Shown: in pieces, positions 9,128 through 18,574 of the stretch
Layout: every line of letters starts with the position of its first letter
Position numbering within the stretch: position 1 is the stretch's first letter
From: JANJUO01 sp942492935
GTDB lineage: Bacteria > Bacteroidota > Ignavibacteria > Kapaibacteriales > UBA2268
DNA: 64,000 nt
Direction: 5' to 3'
Assembly: GCA_942492935.1 (NCBI GenBank)
Contig: OW818654.1
Coordinates: forward strand, 2,852,001 to 2,916,000
Made by a program: the position numbers and the translations under genes
The notes under the pieces: model-generated
Told to the model about the DNA's origin: nothing
Databases searched by the model: none
The model's input: the letters and a program-made list of their open reading frames with translations, nothing else

Positions 9128-11683
9128 TTAATTCCTACTAATTTCATCAGCAATATCAACTTCTTCAATTAAAGAAGTTTCTTTTGGAATAATAGGCAGA
9201 TTTAGCTTCTTTTCATCAATTTGTTTAATTCCATCAACTGATGTAAAGACAATTTTCTTCTTATCTTCATCATAAACACCAGAAATCTTAGCCCCAATTC
9301 CAATATCACCTTTTAACATATCTTCAGCAAGTTCATCTTCAATATATTTTTGTAATGCTCTACGCAAAGGTCTTGCACCAAATTTATCATCAAAACCCTT
9401 TTCAACAAGAAAATCTTTAGATTTTTCATCAAGAGTAAGTGATAATTTTCTATCTTTCATTCTCTTAACTAATCTTTGAATTTGAATATCAATAATATTG
9501 TGAATATGTTTCTTTTCAAGTTTGTGGAATATGATAAAATCATCAATTCTATTTATAAATTCTGGATTGAATAAATGCTTAATTGCATCTTCAATTGTTG
9601 ATTTAATATGGTCATAATCTTCTTTAGGTTGGTCCATATTGAAACCGATTCTTCCACCGGCTTTAACGTCTCTTGTACCAACATTGGAAGTCATTATAAT
9701 AATCGTATTCTTGAAGTCAATTTTTCTACCAAGACCATCAGTCAAAACGCCATCATCAAAAACCTGAAGCAATATATTAAATACATCAGGATGTGCCTTT
9801 TCAATTTCATCCAAAAGAATTATTGAATATGGCTTTCTTCTAACCTTTTCAGTAAGCTGACCACCTTCTTCATATCCAACATATCCCGGAGGAGCTCCAA
9901 CAAATCTTGATACAGCAAATTTTTCCATATATTCACTCATATCAATTCTAATAAGTGCGTCTTCAGTATTAAACATTACTCTTGCAAGAGCTTTTGCTAA
10001 TTCTGTTTTACCAACACCAGTTGGACCAAGAAACATAAATGACCCGATTGGACGATTCGGGTCTTTTAAACCAGCTCTGGCTCTGCGAATTGCTTTTGAA
10101 AGAGATTCAATAGCTTCGTCCTGCCCAACAACGATTTCTTTTAATTCATCAGCAAGTTTGAGTAATTTATTTGATTCACTTTCAGCAATTTTATTTACAG
10201 GAATACCTGTCATCATAGAAACTACATCCGAAACATCATCTTCTGTAACTGGATATACTTGCTCGTTTGCTCTGTTGTTCCAGTCAGATTTTGCAACTTC
10301 AAGTTCCATTTGTAATGTTTTTTCAACATCACGCAATTTAGCTGCTTCTTCAAAATTCTGAGCTTTAACAACGTTATTTTTTTCAATTCTAATCTGATTT
10401 ATTTTTTCTTCAATATCAATAATTTCTTTTGGAACAGAAATATTTGCAAGATGAACTCTTGAGCCAGTTTCGTCCAATACATCAATTGCTTTATCAGGAA
10501 ACATTCTATCGCTAATATATCTTTCTGATAATCTAACACAAGATTCAATTGCATCATCTGAAAATACTACATTGTGATGCTCTTCATATTTATCTTTTAT
10601 TGAATGAAGAATTGTGGTAGTTTCTTCTGCACTTGGTGGTTCCACAAGAATTTTTTGGAATCTGCGTTCCAAAGCTCCATCTTTTTCTATACTCTGTCTA
10701 TATTCATCTAAAGTTGTTGCTCCAATACACTGTATATCACCTCTTGCAAGAGCTGGTTTAAACATATTAGAAGCATCAAGTGAGCCAGAAGCACCACCTG
10801 CACCTACAATCGTATGGATTTCATCTATAAAAAGAATTACATCTTTTGCTTTTTCAAGTTCATTTATTACAGCTTTCATTCGTTCTTCAAACTGACCGCG
10901 ATATTTTGTACCAGCAACAAGTGAAGCAAGGTCAAGCGTAACAATTCTTTTATCAAATAACGCTCTTGAAACTTTCTTTTGAATAATCATTAATGCTAAT
11001 CCTTCAACAATTGCTGTTTTGCCAACACCTGGCTCACCAATTAAAACAGGATTATTCTTTTTTCTTCTTGATAATATTTGAGAAACTCTTTCAATTTCTT
11101 TTGTTCTTCCAATAACAGGGTCAAGTTTGCCTTCAACGGCAAGTTTAGTTAAATCTCTACCAAAATTATCTAAAACCGGTGTTTTAACTTTTTCTTTTTG
11201 TTGCTTAGTTTTTGAAGCTAATGGAGAGAATTTTGGATTACTTGGATTTCCACTTAAAATATTATCTAATTCTTTTCTAACTGTATCATAAACAATTGAA
11301 AATTGTGATAATATTTGAGCAGCAATATTTTCGTCATCTCTTAATAATGAAAGCAATAAATGCTCTGTACCAATTACATCGGACTTGTATAATTTTGCTT
11401 CAAGATAAGTGATTTTCAGAACTTTTTCTGCTTGTTTTGTTAAAGGAATATTGCCAATAGTGAGTGTGTTTCCGGCTTGTCGAACACTATCTTCAATTCC
11501 TTTTTTTAATTTATATAAATCAATACCGAGATTTTTAAGTATTTTGATAGCAAGCCCTTCGCCTTCGCGAATTATTCCAAGAATAAGATGTTCAGTACCA
11601 ATATAATCATGACCTAATCTTAGAGCTTCTTCTCTGCTTAATCTAATTACTTCATTTACTCTGTTTGAAAAAATGCCTTCCAT
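9128..11683 (-). CDS. clpC: ClpC-type AAA+ unfoldase (Clp protease ATP-binding subunit)
   Basis: An 851-residue cytoplasmic chaperone subunit that unfolds substrates for ClpP. Domains in order: a double Clp_N repeat (residues about 1-145), AAA+ module 1 with Walker A GEPGVGKT at 216-223 and Walker B VILFIDEIH, a UVR-like coiled segment near 430-465 (RIEKNNVVKAQNFEEAAKLRD), AAA+ module 2 with Walker A GPTGVGKTE near 550 and Walker B SIILLDEIEKAHP, and the D2-small C-terminal domain ending about residue 810. The UVR segment and the length separate ClpC from ClpA and ClpB. A short acidic tail (EEVDIADEISRN) ends the protein. dnaJ lies immediately upstream in the same orientation with a 118-base gap, so the two may share heat-shock control; no CIRCE-type operator was seen. 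Confidence 0.95.
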   Translation of the reverse strand: MEGIFSNRVNEVIRLSREEALRLGHDYIGTEHLILGIIREGEGLAIKILKNLGIDLYKLKKGIEDSVRQAGNTLTIGNIPLTKQAEKVLKITYLEAKLYKSDVIGTEHLLLSLLRDDENIAAQILSQFSIVYDTVRKELDNILSGNPSNPKFSPLASKTKQQKEKVKTPVLDNFGRDLTKLAVEGKLDPVIGRTKEIERVSQILSRRKKNNPVLIGEPGVGKTAIVEGLALMIIQKKVSRALFDKRIVTLDLASLVAGTKYRGQFEERMKAVINELEKAKDVILFIDEIHTIVGAGGASGSLDASNMFKPALARGDIQCIGATTLDEYRQSIEKDGALERRFQKILVEPPSAEETTTILHSIKDKYEEHHNVVFSDDAIESCVRLSERYISDRMFPDKAIDVLDETGSRVHLANISVPKEIIDIEEKINQIRIEKNNVVKAQNFEEAAKLRDVEKTLQMELEVAKSDWNNRANEQVYPVTEDDVSDVVSMMTGIPVNKIAESESNKLLKLADELKEIVVGQDEAIESLSKAIRRARAGLKDPNRPIGSFMFLGPTGVGKTELAKALARVMFNTEDALIRIDMSEYMEKFAVSRFVGAPPGYVGYEEGGQLTEKVRRKPYSIILLDEIEKAHPDVFNILLQVFDDGVLTDGLGRKIDFKNTIIIMTSNVGTRDVKAGGRIGFNMDQPKEDYDHIKSTIEDAIKHLFNPEFINRIDDFIIFHKLEKKHIHNIIDIQIQRLVKRMKDRKLSLTLDEKSKDFLVEKGFDDKFGARPLRRALQKYIEDELAEDMLKGDIGIGAKISGVYDEDKKKIVFTSVDGIKQIDEKKLNLPIIPKETSLIEEVDIADEISRN

Positions 11684-11801
11684 ACTAACCTGTTTATAAT
11701 ATATAGTGTATATTTTAATTAACTATTAACGTAATATCAACATTATTATTGAATATATGAAAAATTCCTATTATCGAAAAGGAAAAATTTATTTTTGAAA
11801 A

Positions 11802-12962
11802 TTAAAAGAAAGCATCTTTAATTTTATCAAAAAAATCCTTTTCTTTTTTAATATGTTTTGAATCAGGAGTAATATTTTCGCTATCTACGAGTTCTTCTAT
11901 TAATTCTCTTTCTCGAGTATTCAATTTTGTTGGAATATAAATATTAACTAAAACTATTTGATTTCCTTTCCTGTAATCATTCAGAAAAGGAATTCCCTTA
12001 TCTGTTAGTGTTTTTTGAGTCCCTGGTTGAATTCCAGGTTCTATTCTAATTGTTTCGGCGCCATGAAGTGTAGGGACTTCAATTTCACCACCTAATGCAG
12101 CAACAGGAAAACTAATGTTTAGTTTGTAAATTATATCATTGCCATTTCTAATGAAGTGATTATGTGTTTTTTCTTGCATAATTACAATCAAATCACCGGT
12201 TGGACCTCCATCACGACCTGCATTTCCTTTGCCACGCATCGGAATATAATTACCTTCTTCAACACCAGCTGGAATAGTTACCGTAACTTTTTCTTCACCT
12301 TGTACTCTACCATCACCATTACATTCCCCACACTTTTCTTTTACAATTTGTCCATTACCCTTGCAAGTAGGACAAGCAGAAATATTTACAAATTGTCCGA
12401 AGATAGAACGTGAAACTTGTCTTAACTCACCACTACCATTACAAGTATGGCATTTTACTTTGCCTGAACCTGCTTTTGCTCCAGTTCCATTACAAACATT
12501 GCAACCAACAAGTTTTTTAATTTTTATAGTTTTCTCGCAACCCTCAGCAATCTCTTCTAATGTCAATGGTAATTTAATTTTAATATCGCTTCCACGTTCA
12601 CCTTGATGACGCTGACTTTGCCTTCCCCTGCCACCAAAAAAGTCATCAAAAATACCAGCATCTCGGAAAAAATCACCGAATACTGAATTTGAGAATATAT
12701 CATTAATGTTTGAATAATTATGAAAATCTTGACCGCCTCTTAAGCCCTGATGACCATATCTGTCATATCTTGTTCGCTTTGTTTCATCACTAAGTACTTC
12801 ATAAGCTTCGGCTGCTTCTTTGAACTTTTCTTCAGATTCTTTATTATCTGGATTTCTATCAGGATGAAATTGAAGGGCTAATTTTCTATAGTTTGACTTT
12901 ATTTCATCAGCAGAAGCCGTTTTGCTTACTCCAAGAACTTCATAATAATCTCTTTTATCCAT
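11802..12962 (-). CDS. dnaJ: Chaperone protein DnaJ (Hsp40)
   Basis: A 386-residue co-chaperone that stimulates the ATPase of DnaK and presents substrates. The J domain spans residues 1-70 with the HPD tripeptide at 33-35. A Gly/Phe/Asp-rich linker holds GGRGRQSQRHQGERG. The zinc-binding centre has four CxxCxGxG repeats (CNVCNGTG, CHTCNGSG, CPTCKGNG, CGECNGDG), so this is a full type I DnaJ. The C-terminal peptide-binding domain follows with the usual IPAGVEEGNYIPMRGKG block. Length and order are standard. dnaK and grpE are not in the window. It is transcribed towards clpC. Confidence 0.96.
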   Translation of the reverse strand: MDKRDYYEVLGVSKTASADEIKSNYRKLALQFHPDRNPDNKESEEKFKEAAEAYEVLSDETKRTRYDRYGHQGLRGGQDFHNYSNINDIFSNSVFGDFFRDAGIFDDFFGGRGRQSQRHQGERGSDIKIKLPLTLEEIAEGCEKTIKIKKLVGCNVCNGTGAKAGSGKVKCHTCNGSGELRQVSRSIFGQFVNISACPTCKGNGQIVKEKCGECNGDGRVQGEEKVTVTIPAGVEEGNYIPMRGKGNAGRDGGPTGDLIVIMQEKTHNHFIRNGNDIIYKLNISFPVAALGGEIEVPTLHGAETIRIEPGIQPGTQKTLTDKGIPFLNDYRKGNQIVLVNIYIPTKLNTRERELIEELVDSENITPDSKHIKKEKDFFDKIKDAFF

Positions 12963-13160
12963 CTTTCTAACCGTTATTAACCAAAAATTACTTTTTTAAA
13001 AATTATTTTTATTTAAGAATTATAAGACTATTAAATAGGTAAATTGTTTTTTATTTTATTGAAAAAGTAAGAATGAACTTTTTTTTTCATAAATTAACAA
13101 TTTTTTTTATTTATTACGTTACATTGCTAATAAGTTATATAGTAATTTTTAGGTATTATA

Positions 13161-13550
13161 ATGAATTCATATTATTTTTCAAAAATAGTGCAAAGCGATT
13201 TTGATAGCACAATTTTAAGAGTTACAGAAGTTTTATCTGAATTTGGTTTTGGCGTTATGACTGACATTGATGTCAGAACTACATTAAAGAAAAAATTGGA
13301 TGTTGATTTTAGAAATTATAGAATTTTGGGTGCTTGTCATCCACCATCAGCATTTAAAGCATTATCAGTTGAAGATAAAATTGGAACAATGCTTCCTTGC
13401 AATGTAATTGTTCAGGAGCATTTAGATGGTACAGTTGAGATTTCTTCTGTTGACCCAATTGCTTCGATGATGGCAATTAATAATCCTCAACTCGGAGATA
13501 TTGCTTTAAATATTAGAGAGAAACTTAAGCAAGTTATAGAATTGATTTAA
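13161..13550 (+). CDS. DUF302 family protein
   Basis: A 129-residue soluble protein covering one complete DUF302 domain. The conserved centre LGACHPPSAFKAL followed by IGTMLPCNVIVQE is clear, including the two cysteines. No signal peptide is visible. The function of the family is not established; a ligand or metal role has been guessed for some members. It stands alone, divergent from dnaJ, and is followed by a 380-base spacer. Confidence 0.85.
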   Translation: MNSYYFSKIVQSDFDSTILRVTEVLSEFGFGVMTDIDVRTTLKKKLDVDFRNYRILGACHPPSAFKALSVEDKIGTMLPCNVIVQEHLDGTVEISSVDPIASMMAINNPQLGDIALNIREKLKQVIELI

Positions 13551-13931
13551 TTAAACTGTTGAAATTCTATCTATCTGAAGAACGAAACAAATATATTAAA
13601 AAAAATGTAAAATGAACCCAAAAAAAAATATTTTGGGAAATTTGTTTCAGTAACCCATAAACCTTCCCCAAAGTGGAAGGTTTATATCTAAAGTCCTCTC
13701 TGGTAATTGAGCTTGCGTATCATTGTGCCTGTCGAAGTATCTAAATGTAGAAGTGTCCATGAGTGAGTTTATTTTTAGTTGTACGCTCCTTTAGTGGTGA
13801 AGTATCTAAGTATGCGGAATTGAAATAACTAAAAAAAATACAAAATCGGCAGGATTTCGGATAGATTTAAGAAAAAAACAACTATTTTTTCTTAAATTTG
13901 TAAATTAATTTTTTTCAATTATCTAATTTAA
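13551..13931. other. Intergenic spacer with hairpin and short repeat words
   Basis: No gene is supported here. A hairpin AAACCTTCC-CCAAAGT-GGAAGGTTT is at about 13660-13690. The words GAGCTTGCGT and GCCTGTCGAAGT at 13708-13740 recur in the spacer at 61078-61120, so they are small dispersed repeats. The last 100 bases are A+T-rich leader of the sigma factor gene. Confidence 0.6.
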
Positions 13932-14585
13932 ATGGGTTTATTTAATAAAAATACTAATAAGCAACTGAATTCAACAGATGAATACAATCTGATGATTGAA
14001 ATTAGTAATTGCACTGATACCAAAAAACTATCAAAACCATTTAATTTGCTATATAAAAGTATATCACCACCACTTTATGGGCAATTAAGAAAAAATTATA
14101 TTCCTCCTCTAAAAGATGATGATATACAGGATATTATGCAAGATGGCTGGAGAAAAGTACTTGAAAAAAGGGATAACTTTCAAGAAGGAAATAATGTTTA
14201 TAATTGGATTTATACGATTTGTAAAAATTACGCAATAAATTTATTAAATAAAATAAACAATGATGAAAAAAAGTTTGGAAAAAAATCAAATTCGATTGTA
14301 AAGCATAATGAGAGTGAAGTAGAATTTGAAATACCTGATAATGATTTAAGTATTGATGAAAAACTATATGAAAAAGATATGGTATATATGATTTTAAAGG
14401 TAATTGATAATCTTGACGACAAAAATGATATTATTTTGGCAAAAGAAAGATTAATCAATAGACTATCTTTTGAAGAAATTAGCAGGATAACAGGAAAATC
14501 AACTTCTACTTTGCATTACAGAATGAATGTTATTTTAAAAGCAATTAAAACAGAATTGAAAGGTTTGATATATATATATGAATGA
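13932..14585 (+). CDS. ECF-type RNA polymerase sigma factor
   Basis: A 217-residue sigma-70 family protein. Region 2 is visible in LKDDDIQDIMQDGWRKVLEKRDNFQEGNNVYNWIYTICKNYAINLLN (split here for reading; residues about 55-105), with the D-D-I-x-Q-D core and the WIYTICKNYAINLL promoter-melting helix. Region 4 is at about 150-210 with the helix-turn-helix RLSFEEISRITGKSTSTLHY. The linker is long and charged. It directs RNA polymerase to a specific regulon, typically envelope or stress genes. The stop overlaps the start of the following membrane-protein gene by 8 bases, the classical arrangement of a sigma factor with its membrane partner. Confidence 0.85.
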   Translation: MGLFNKNTNKQLNSTDEYNLMIEISNCTDTKKLSKPFNLLYKSISPPLYGQLRKNYIPPLKDDDIQDIMQDGWRKVLEKRDNFQEGNNVYNWIYTICKNYAINLLNKINNDEKKFGKKSNSIVKHNESEVEFEIPDNDLSIDEKLYEKDMVYMILKVIDNLDDKNDIILAKERLINRLSFEEISRITGKSTSTLHYRMNVILKAIKTELKGLIYIYE

Positions 14586-14925
14586 TAATAAGTACGATAT
14601 TGAATTTGAGAAAAAAATTATGAATTTAATAGACAGTAATCAAGATGCTGTTGAAATTTATAACTTAGTGCAGAATGCCAATGTAAAAAAAGGTTTCCCA
14701 TTTTTAAAAACCGGACTTTTTGTTTCATTGGGAATTATTGTTACAATTGCAATTTATTTCTATCTTTTTTCCAATAATATCACTCAACAATTACAGCCAA
14801 ATGTAGCAATAATGGATATTAATGAAGAGTTAAATAAATCAAATATCCAAATCGAAAGTACTCATATTTCAAATTCGCAAATTGAGAAAGAAAGAATATT
14901 AGAACTCAACAGCAAAAAACATTAA
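14578..14925 (+). CDS. Small single-pass membrane protein, possible anti-sigma factor
   Basis: A 115-residue protein with a cytoplasmic N-terminal half of about 45 residues, one transmembrane helix (FLKTGLFVSLGIIVTIAIYFYLF, about residues 42-64, shown only in part here as GLFVSLGIIVTIAIYFYLF) and a polar C-terminal part outside. Its ATG overlaps the sigma factor stop by 8 bases, so translation is probably coupled. Topology and position fit an anti-sigma factor; there is no recognisable zinc-binding anti-sigma motif, so that role is inference. Confidence 0.6.
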   Translation: MNDNKYDIEFEKKIMNLIDSNQDAVEIYNLVQNANVKKGFPFLKTGLFVSLGIIVTIAIYFYLFSNNITQQLQPNVAIMDINEELNKSNIQIESTHISNSQIEKERILELNSKKH

Positions 14926-14962
14926 GTATAAAAAAGAATCATTAAACTATTCAGATTCTTTA

Positions 14963-15322
14963 ATGTTGGAATTTACTATTAAAGTTGATATAGAAAGAAA
15001 TGATATTTTTGATGTAACAAGAAAAATCCGTGAAGTACTTTCAGAAAACAATTTCAAGATTTCATCTTTAGAAACTGATAGAAAAAAAGCCTTTATTTCA
15101 ACACAAATCAGAAAGAATTACTCTTATCAACAAGATACTATTATTGATTTTCAATATATATTTGAAATAAATCAGTCAGACAAAGATAATATTATAAAGT
15201 TAAAATTGATAAATCGTAATATTGATAGAAAACTACCTCTAAGTAGAGATTATTTTAAAGAGAATACTATTGAAAATGATTTCTACTTATTCATGAAAAA
15301 TTTGATTGAAAGATATTATTGA
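14963..15322 (+). CDS. Hypothetical 119-residue protein in the sigma operon
   Basis: I do not recognise this protein. It starts at an ATG 37 bases after the preceding stop and so probably belongs to the sigma factor operon. It is soluble, charged, with no signal peptide and a predicted mixed alpha/beta character (LEFTIKVDIERNDIFDVTRK at the start). Its stop is 1 base from the convergent end of the next gene. Confidence 0.6.
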   Translation: MLEFTIKVDIERNDIFDVTRKIREVLSENNFKISSLETDRKKAFISTQIRKNYSYQQDTIIDFQYIFEINQSDKDNIIKLKLINRNIDRKLPLSRDYFKENTIENDFYLFMKNLIERYY

Positions 15323-15323
15323 T

Positions 15324-17804
15324 TTACTCAACCAAATTCTCAACTGTAATTTCAACTGTTCTGCAATAAAATCTTCCTTCTGGATAATCATTTTCATAAA
15401 GAAGATTAGATTCTCCTAATCCATATACATTCGAATTAATATTTTTAATTTCTGAATGCACTGCTTTTGCTCTACTTTGTGATAATTTCATATTAAAAAC
15501 ATCGTTACCTACTCTATCGGTATATCCAATGATAGAAATATTAGAATTAGGTTTAATTTTGGTTTTAATAATATTCACTATTTCTTGATTTTGCTTACCT
15601 AATTTATTAGAGCCAAAGTCAAATAAAATCAAACTAAATTTTTCGATATTTTTGGAAAATTTCTTTGCTTCTTCTTTCTCTTTCAAAGTAATGAATTTGA
15701 CTGGAATGGTATCGTGATTCACAATTGTACTTCTTACAGCTTTGTCATTTACTTCGATTTCACAAATTATAGGGTCTTTTTTTGAAGGGAAAGATTTTTC
15801 CTGTCCAATTATCCAATCAATATTTTTTGCGGAATTACCTTCACCAACAAATTCTTTTAACAACTCATTATTTTGAAAAAGTTTTATATTCCAAAATGAT
15901 TCTCCAAATTTAACAGTTGCAGCATCTTTGAATCTCACAATTTGTGGCTGTGTGCTAATAATAGTGTCAAAAGAAATGATTGGAGCTAAAATTAAAGGAT
16001 TATCACAAGTTATTTCTACTCTTCGATTTTCTGCAATTCCATCTTCATTATCTGAATTTGATGCTTTTTCTGGTAAGTTTTTACTCTTTATTGAAATTCT
16101 TTCTGTATCGATTTTCCAAATTTTAGTGAGATAATTTTTTACTGTATTGGCTCGATTTTCAGATAAAACGGTATTATTTTTTTCTTCATTCAAATTAGAA
16201 TTACATCCAGTTAACGTGATTTTTGAATTTGGATTGTCTGTCATTCTTCTACCAATTATATTTAATACATTATGGTAAATAAACATCAAATCCCGATTAT
16301 GCAAAACTTTCAAATCAAATTCACTTGAGAACTGTTCCTTCAGTCTTATATATCTTTCAGCTAATTCAAAAGAATTATTGTCAAAGAAAATATAGTTCAA
16401 TAATGGTCGCATATATGTAGATGCAGATTCTTCAATAGTAATTGTATCTAAAGGATTTTCTAAATTTCCATTTACCCCCCAAATATTAGTATTTGCAGAA
16501 ATGATAGCAAATTCAGAATTTTTACGTGGATCTTTAGTTGCTTCTTTGGAATCAGCAAATTCTAATGTAACTCCAATTTTGTCTGTAAATTCTCTCAAAT
16601 CATCAAAATCATCTTTTGTAGGATTTTTTACACGTAAAATTTTCTTGGTTGTGCCATTTTCTTTATTCTCAGCAGTAATTTCAAAATCAACAAAATTGAC
16701 TGAGTCTTTAGGATTGCCAAAATCAGTTGTTGATATTATCATTTCAACTTCTTTTTTTGATGCAGTTGTTTTATCTTTTACATTTCTGCCTGTAGTAGTA
16801 TTTTTGATTGTAATATCAGAAAAAAGTGCATTCCCACTATGAACATCATCAACTGCTATTTTTAAAATCATTGCCCTGAAAAATGAAGGTACCAATGCCA
16901 TATACAAATCAGAATTACCGCAAGATGTTCCTAAATCGGTTCGATTTGAAGCAAAGTAAATAACATCGCCAGTTGCAGGAAGTGATAGATATTGGTCATC
17001 AAATTCGGTACTTAATGGATAATCTAAATGAGCTGGTTTTCTCCACATTGACTTATCTGGATGATATTTTGTTACATAAAAATCTAAGCCACCAATATTT
17101 GGTTTATATCCATCTGATGAAAAAAACAAAGTTAAATTATCTGCCGCTATAAAAGGTGAAACTTCTTTTCCTTTTGTGTTTATTTCTTCTAAATTTTTTG
17201 CCTTGCCCCACTCCTCAAAATCTTCATCATAATCTGAATACCAAATATCAAAATTTCGGTTGCCATTTGGACCTTCTCTATCAGAAATAAAGAATAATTT
17301 TTTCCCATCTGGTGAAATTGATGGTTGAGACTCCCATCCATTTGTATTTACACCTGAACCCAGATTTACGGGATCTGTCCATCCATCATCAGTTAATTTT
17401 GACCAGAAAATATCACAACTACCAAATCCATTTATTCTATCGCATGCCGTGAAATAAAATGTTTTTCCATCTGGCGAAAATGTTGCAACACCTTCATTAA
17501 ATTTTGTATTTATTCCATTATTTCCAACTGCAGTGTCCAAATTATAGGGAGTTAAATAAGTAGAGTCATATTTATTAATTTTCTGAACAGCCCAAAAATC
17601 ATGGCTTGGCTTACCAACATCTTTCAATTTAGAACCGGGTCTTACGCTTACAAAATATAGGGTTAACCCATCAGGACTTACAATTGGAGCATATTCCAAA
17701 TCATTTGAATTTACTTCACAACCAAGATTAATTACTTTGATTTTTTGAGCATTTGTTTCACATAACAATAAAAATAAACTGATTAAAACAAAAATTTTTT
17801 TCAT
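15324..17804 (-). CDS. PD40-repeat outer-membrane protein with two OmpA-like domains
   Basis: The start is placed at the internal ATG (17804) because it gives a proper signal peptide MKKIFVLISLFLLLCETNAQ; an ATG 33 bases further upstream would add an unlikely leader. The mature protein (about 800 residues) has an N-terminal WD40-like PD40 propeller with repeated SPDG(K/L)T(L/F)YF blades (YAPIVSPDGLTLYFVS, ATFSPDGKTFYFTA, PSISPDGKKLFFIS). Two OmpA-like domains follow: one at roughly 500-640 (DNNSFELAERYIRL ... LSENRANTVKNYL) and one at the C-terminus (FDFGSNKLGKQNQ ... GYTDRVGNDVFNMKLSQSRA). OmpA domains bind peptidoglycan. Proteins of this type accompany type IX secretion and gliding envelopes (PorE-like), which is possible here. 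Two domains in one chain is unusual. Confidence 0.85.
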   Translation of the reverse strand: MKKIFVLISLFLLLCETNAQKIKVINLGCEVNSNDLEYAPIVSPDGLTLYFVSVRPGSKLKDVGKPSHDFWAVQKINKYDSTYLTPYNLDTAVGNNGINTKFNEGVATFSPDGKTFYFTACDRINGFGSCDIFWSKLTDDGWTDPVNLGSGVNTNGWESQPSISPDGKKLFFISDREGPNGNRNFDIWYSDYDEDFEEWGKAKNLEEINTKGKEVSPFIAADNLTLFFSSDGYKPNIGGLDFYVTKYHPDKSMWRKPAHLDYPLSTEFDDQYLSLPATGDVIYFASNRTDLGTSCGNSDLYMALVPSFFRAMILKIAVDDVHSGNALFSDITIKNTTTGRNVKDKTTASKKEVEMIISTTDFGNPKDSVNFVDFEITAENKENGTTKKILRVKNPTKDDFDDLREFTDKIGVTLEFADSKEATKDPRKNSEFAIISANTNIWGVNGNLENPLDTITIEESASTYMRPLLNYIFFDNNSFELAERYIRLKEQFSSEFDLKVLHNRDLMFIYHNVLNIIGRRMTDNPNSKITLTGCNSNLNEEKNNTVLSENRANTVKNYLTKIWKIDTERISIKSKNLPEKASNSDNEDGIAENRRVEITCDNPLILAPIISFDTIISTQPQIVRFKDAATVKFGESFWNIKLFQNNELLKEFVGEGNSAKNIDWIIGQEKSFPSKKDPIICEIEVNDKAVRSTIVNHDTIPVKFITLKEKEEAKKFSKNIEKFSLILFDFGSNKLGKQNQEIVNIIKTKIKPNSNISIIGYTDRVGNDVFNMKLSQSRAKAVHSEIKNINSNVYGLGESNLLYENDYPEGRFYCRTVEITVENLVE

Positions 17805-18052
17805 ATTTTCACTTATATTAAATTCATTGAATTGCAAATATATAATTTAATGAATTAATCTAAAAGAAAAATTATATGCAATATTTATCACCAAGATTTA
17901 TAAACACCAAATTGCTGTAAATCCTCAAATAGTTTTGTATTTGAAATTAATTCAAAAAAAAATAAAAATATAAAAAAAATATTTGGATAAAAATTGAATT
18001 GGTTTGTATAGCCAAATGAGTGTGAAACAGTTTTTTTATGAGGAGTTTTTTT

Positions 18053-18492
18053 ATGAGATTTAAAGTACTAATTATCGCTTTTACTGCATTGACAGTTAAT
18101 GTTTTTTGCCAAAGTGGCAATGTAACTCTCATTTCAGGTAATTTGAAAGAAGCTAATAATTTGCCAGATGCAACAAAAATTTGTTTTGTAGATGATTCAG
18201 GCAACAAGAATTGTGTACGTTCTAATTCTAAAAATTTTAGTTTCAAAGATATAAAAGAAAAAAGAAAATCAACGTTGGAAAAAAAACTAAAACTGAACTT
18301 GTTACTGTTACTACAAAAGAGCAATTAATTCAACAAGTACTTGAATCAAGAAAACAGGCAATTGAAGAATTATTTGCTTCTATAGGTACAAGTGAAAATT
18401 CTTGCGATATTTATTTTGATATAAATTCATCTAAAGAGTTTGAAAATAATATTTTATCTGTGAAAATTGCTAAGATTATTTATTTAAACTAA
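18053..18492 (+). pseudogene. Frameshifted small secreted protein gene
   Basis: The frame from ATG 18053 (an in-frame ATG also exists at 18038) gives MRFKVLIIAFTALTVNVFCQ, a good signal peptide, followed by a beta-rich segment, then loses sense after an A8 run at 18279-18286 and stops at 18328. The +1-shifted frame downstream reads sensibly (KTELVTVTTKEQLIQQVLES ... IAKIIYLN) to a stop at 18492. A single base change in the run would give one protein of about 145 residues. It is either a real lesion or a homopolymer sequencing error. Function unknown. Confidence 0.6.
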
Positions 18493-18574
18493 TTTTTTAT
18501 ATATATTTGTAATAGGCATTAAAACAATTGAGAACTTTTTTATTATTCGTAGTTTATTTTTTATAGGTATATTT

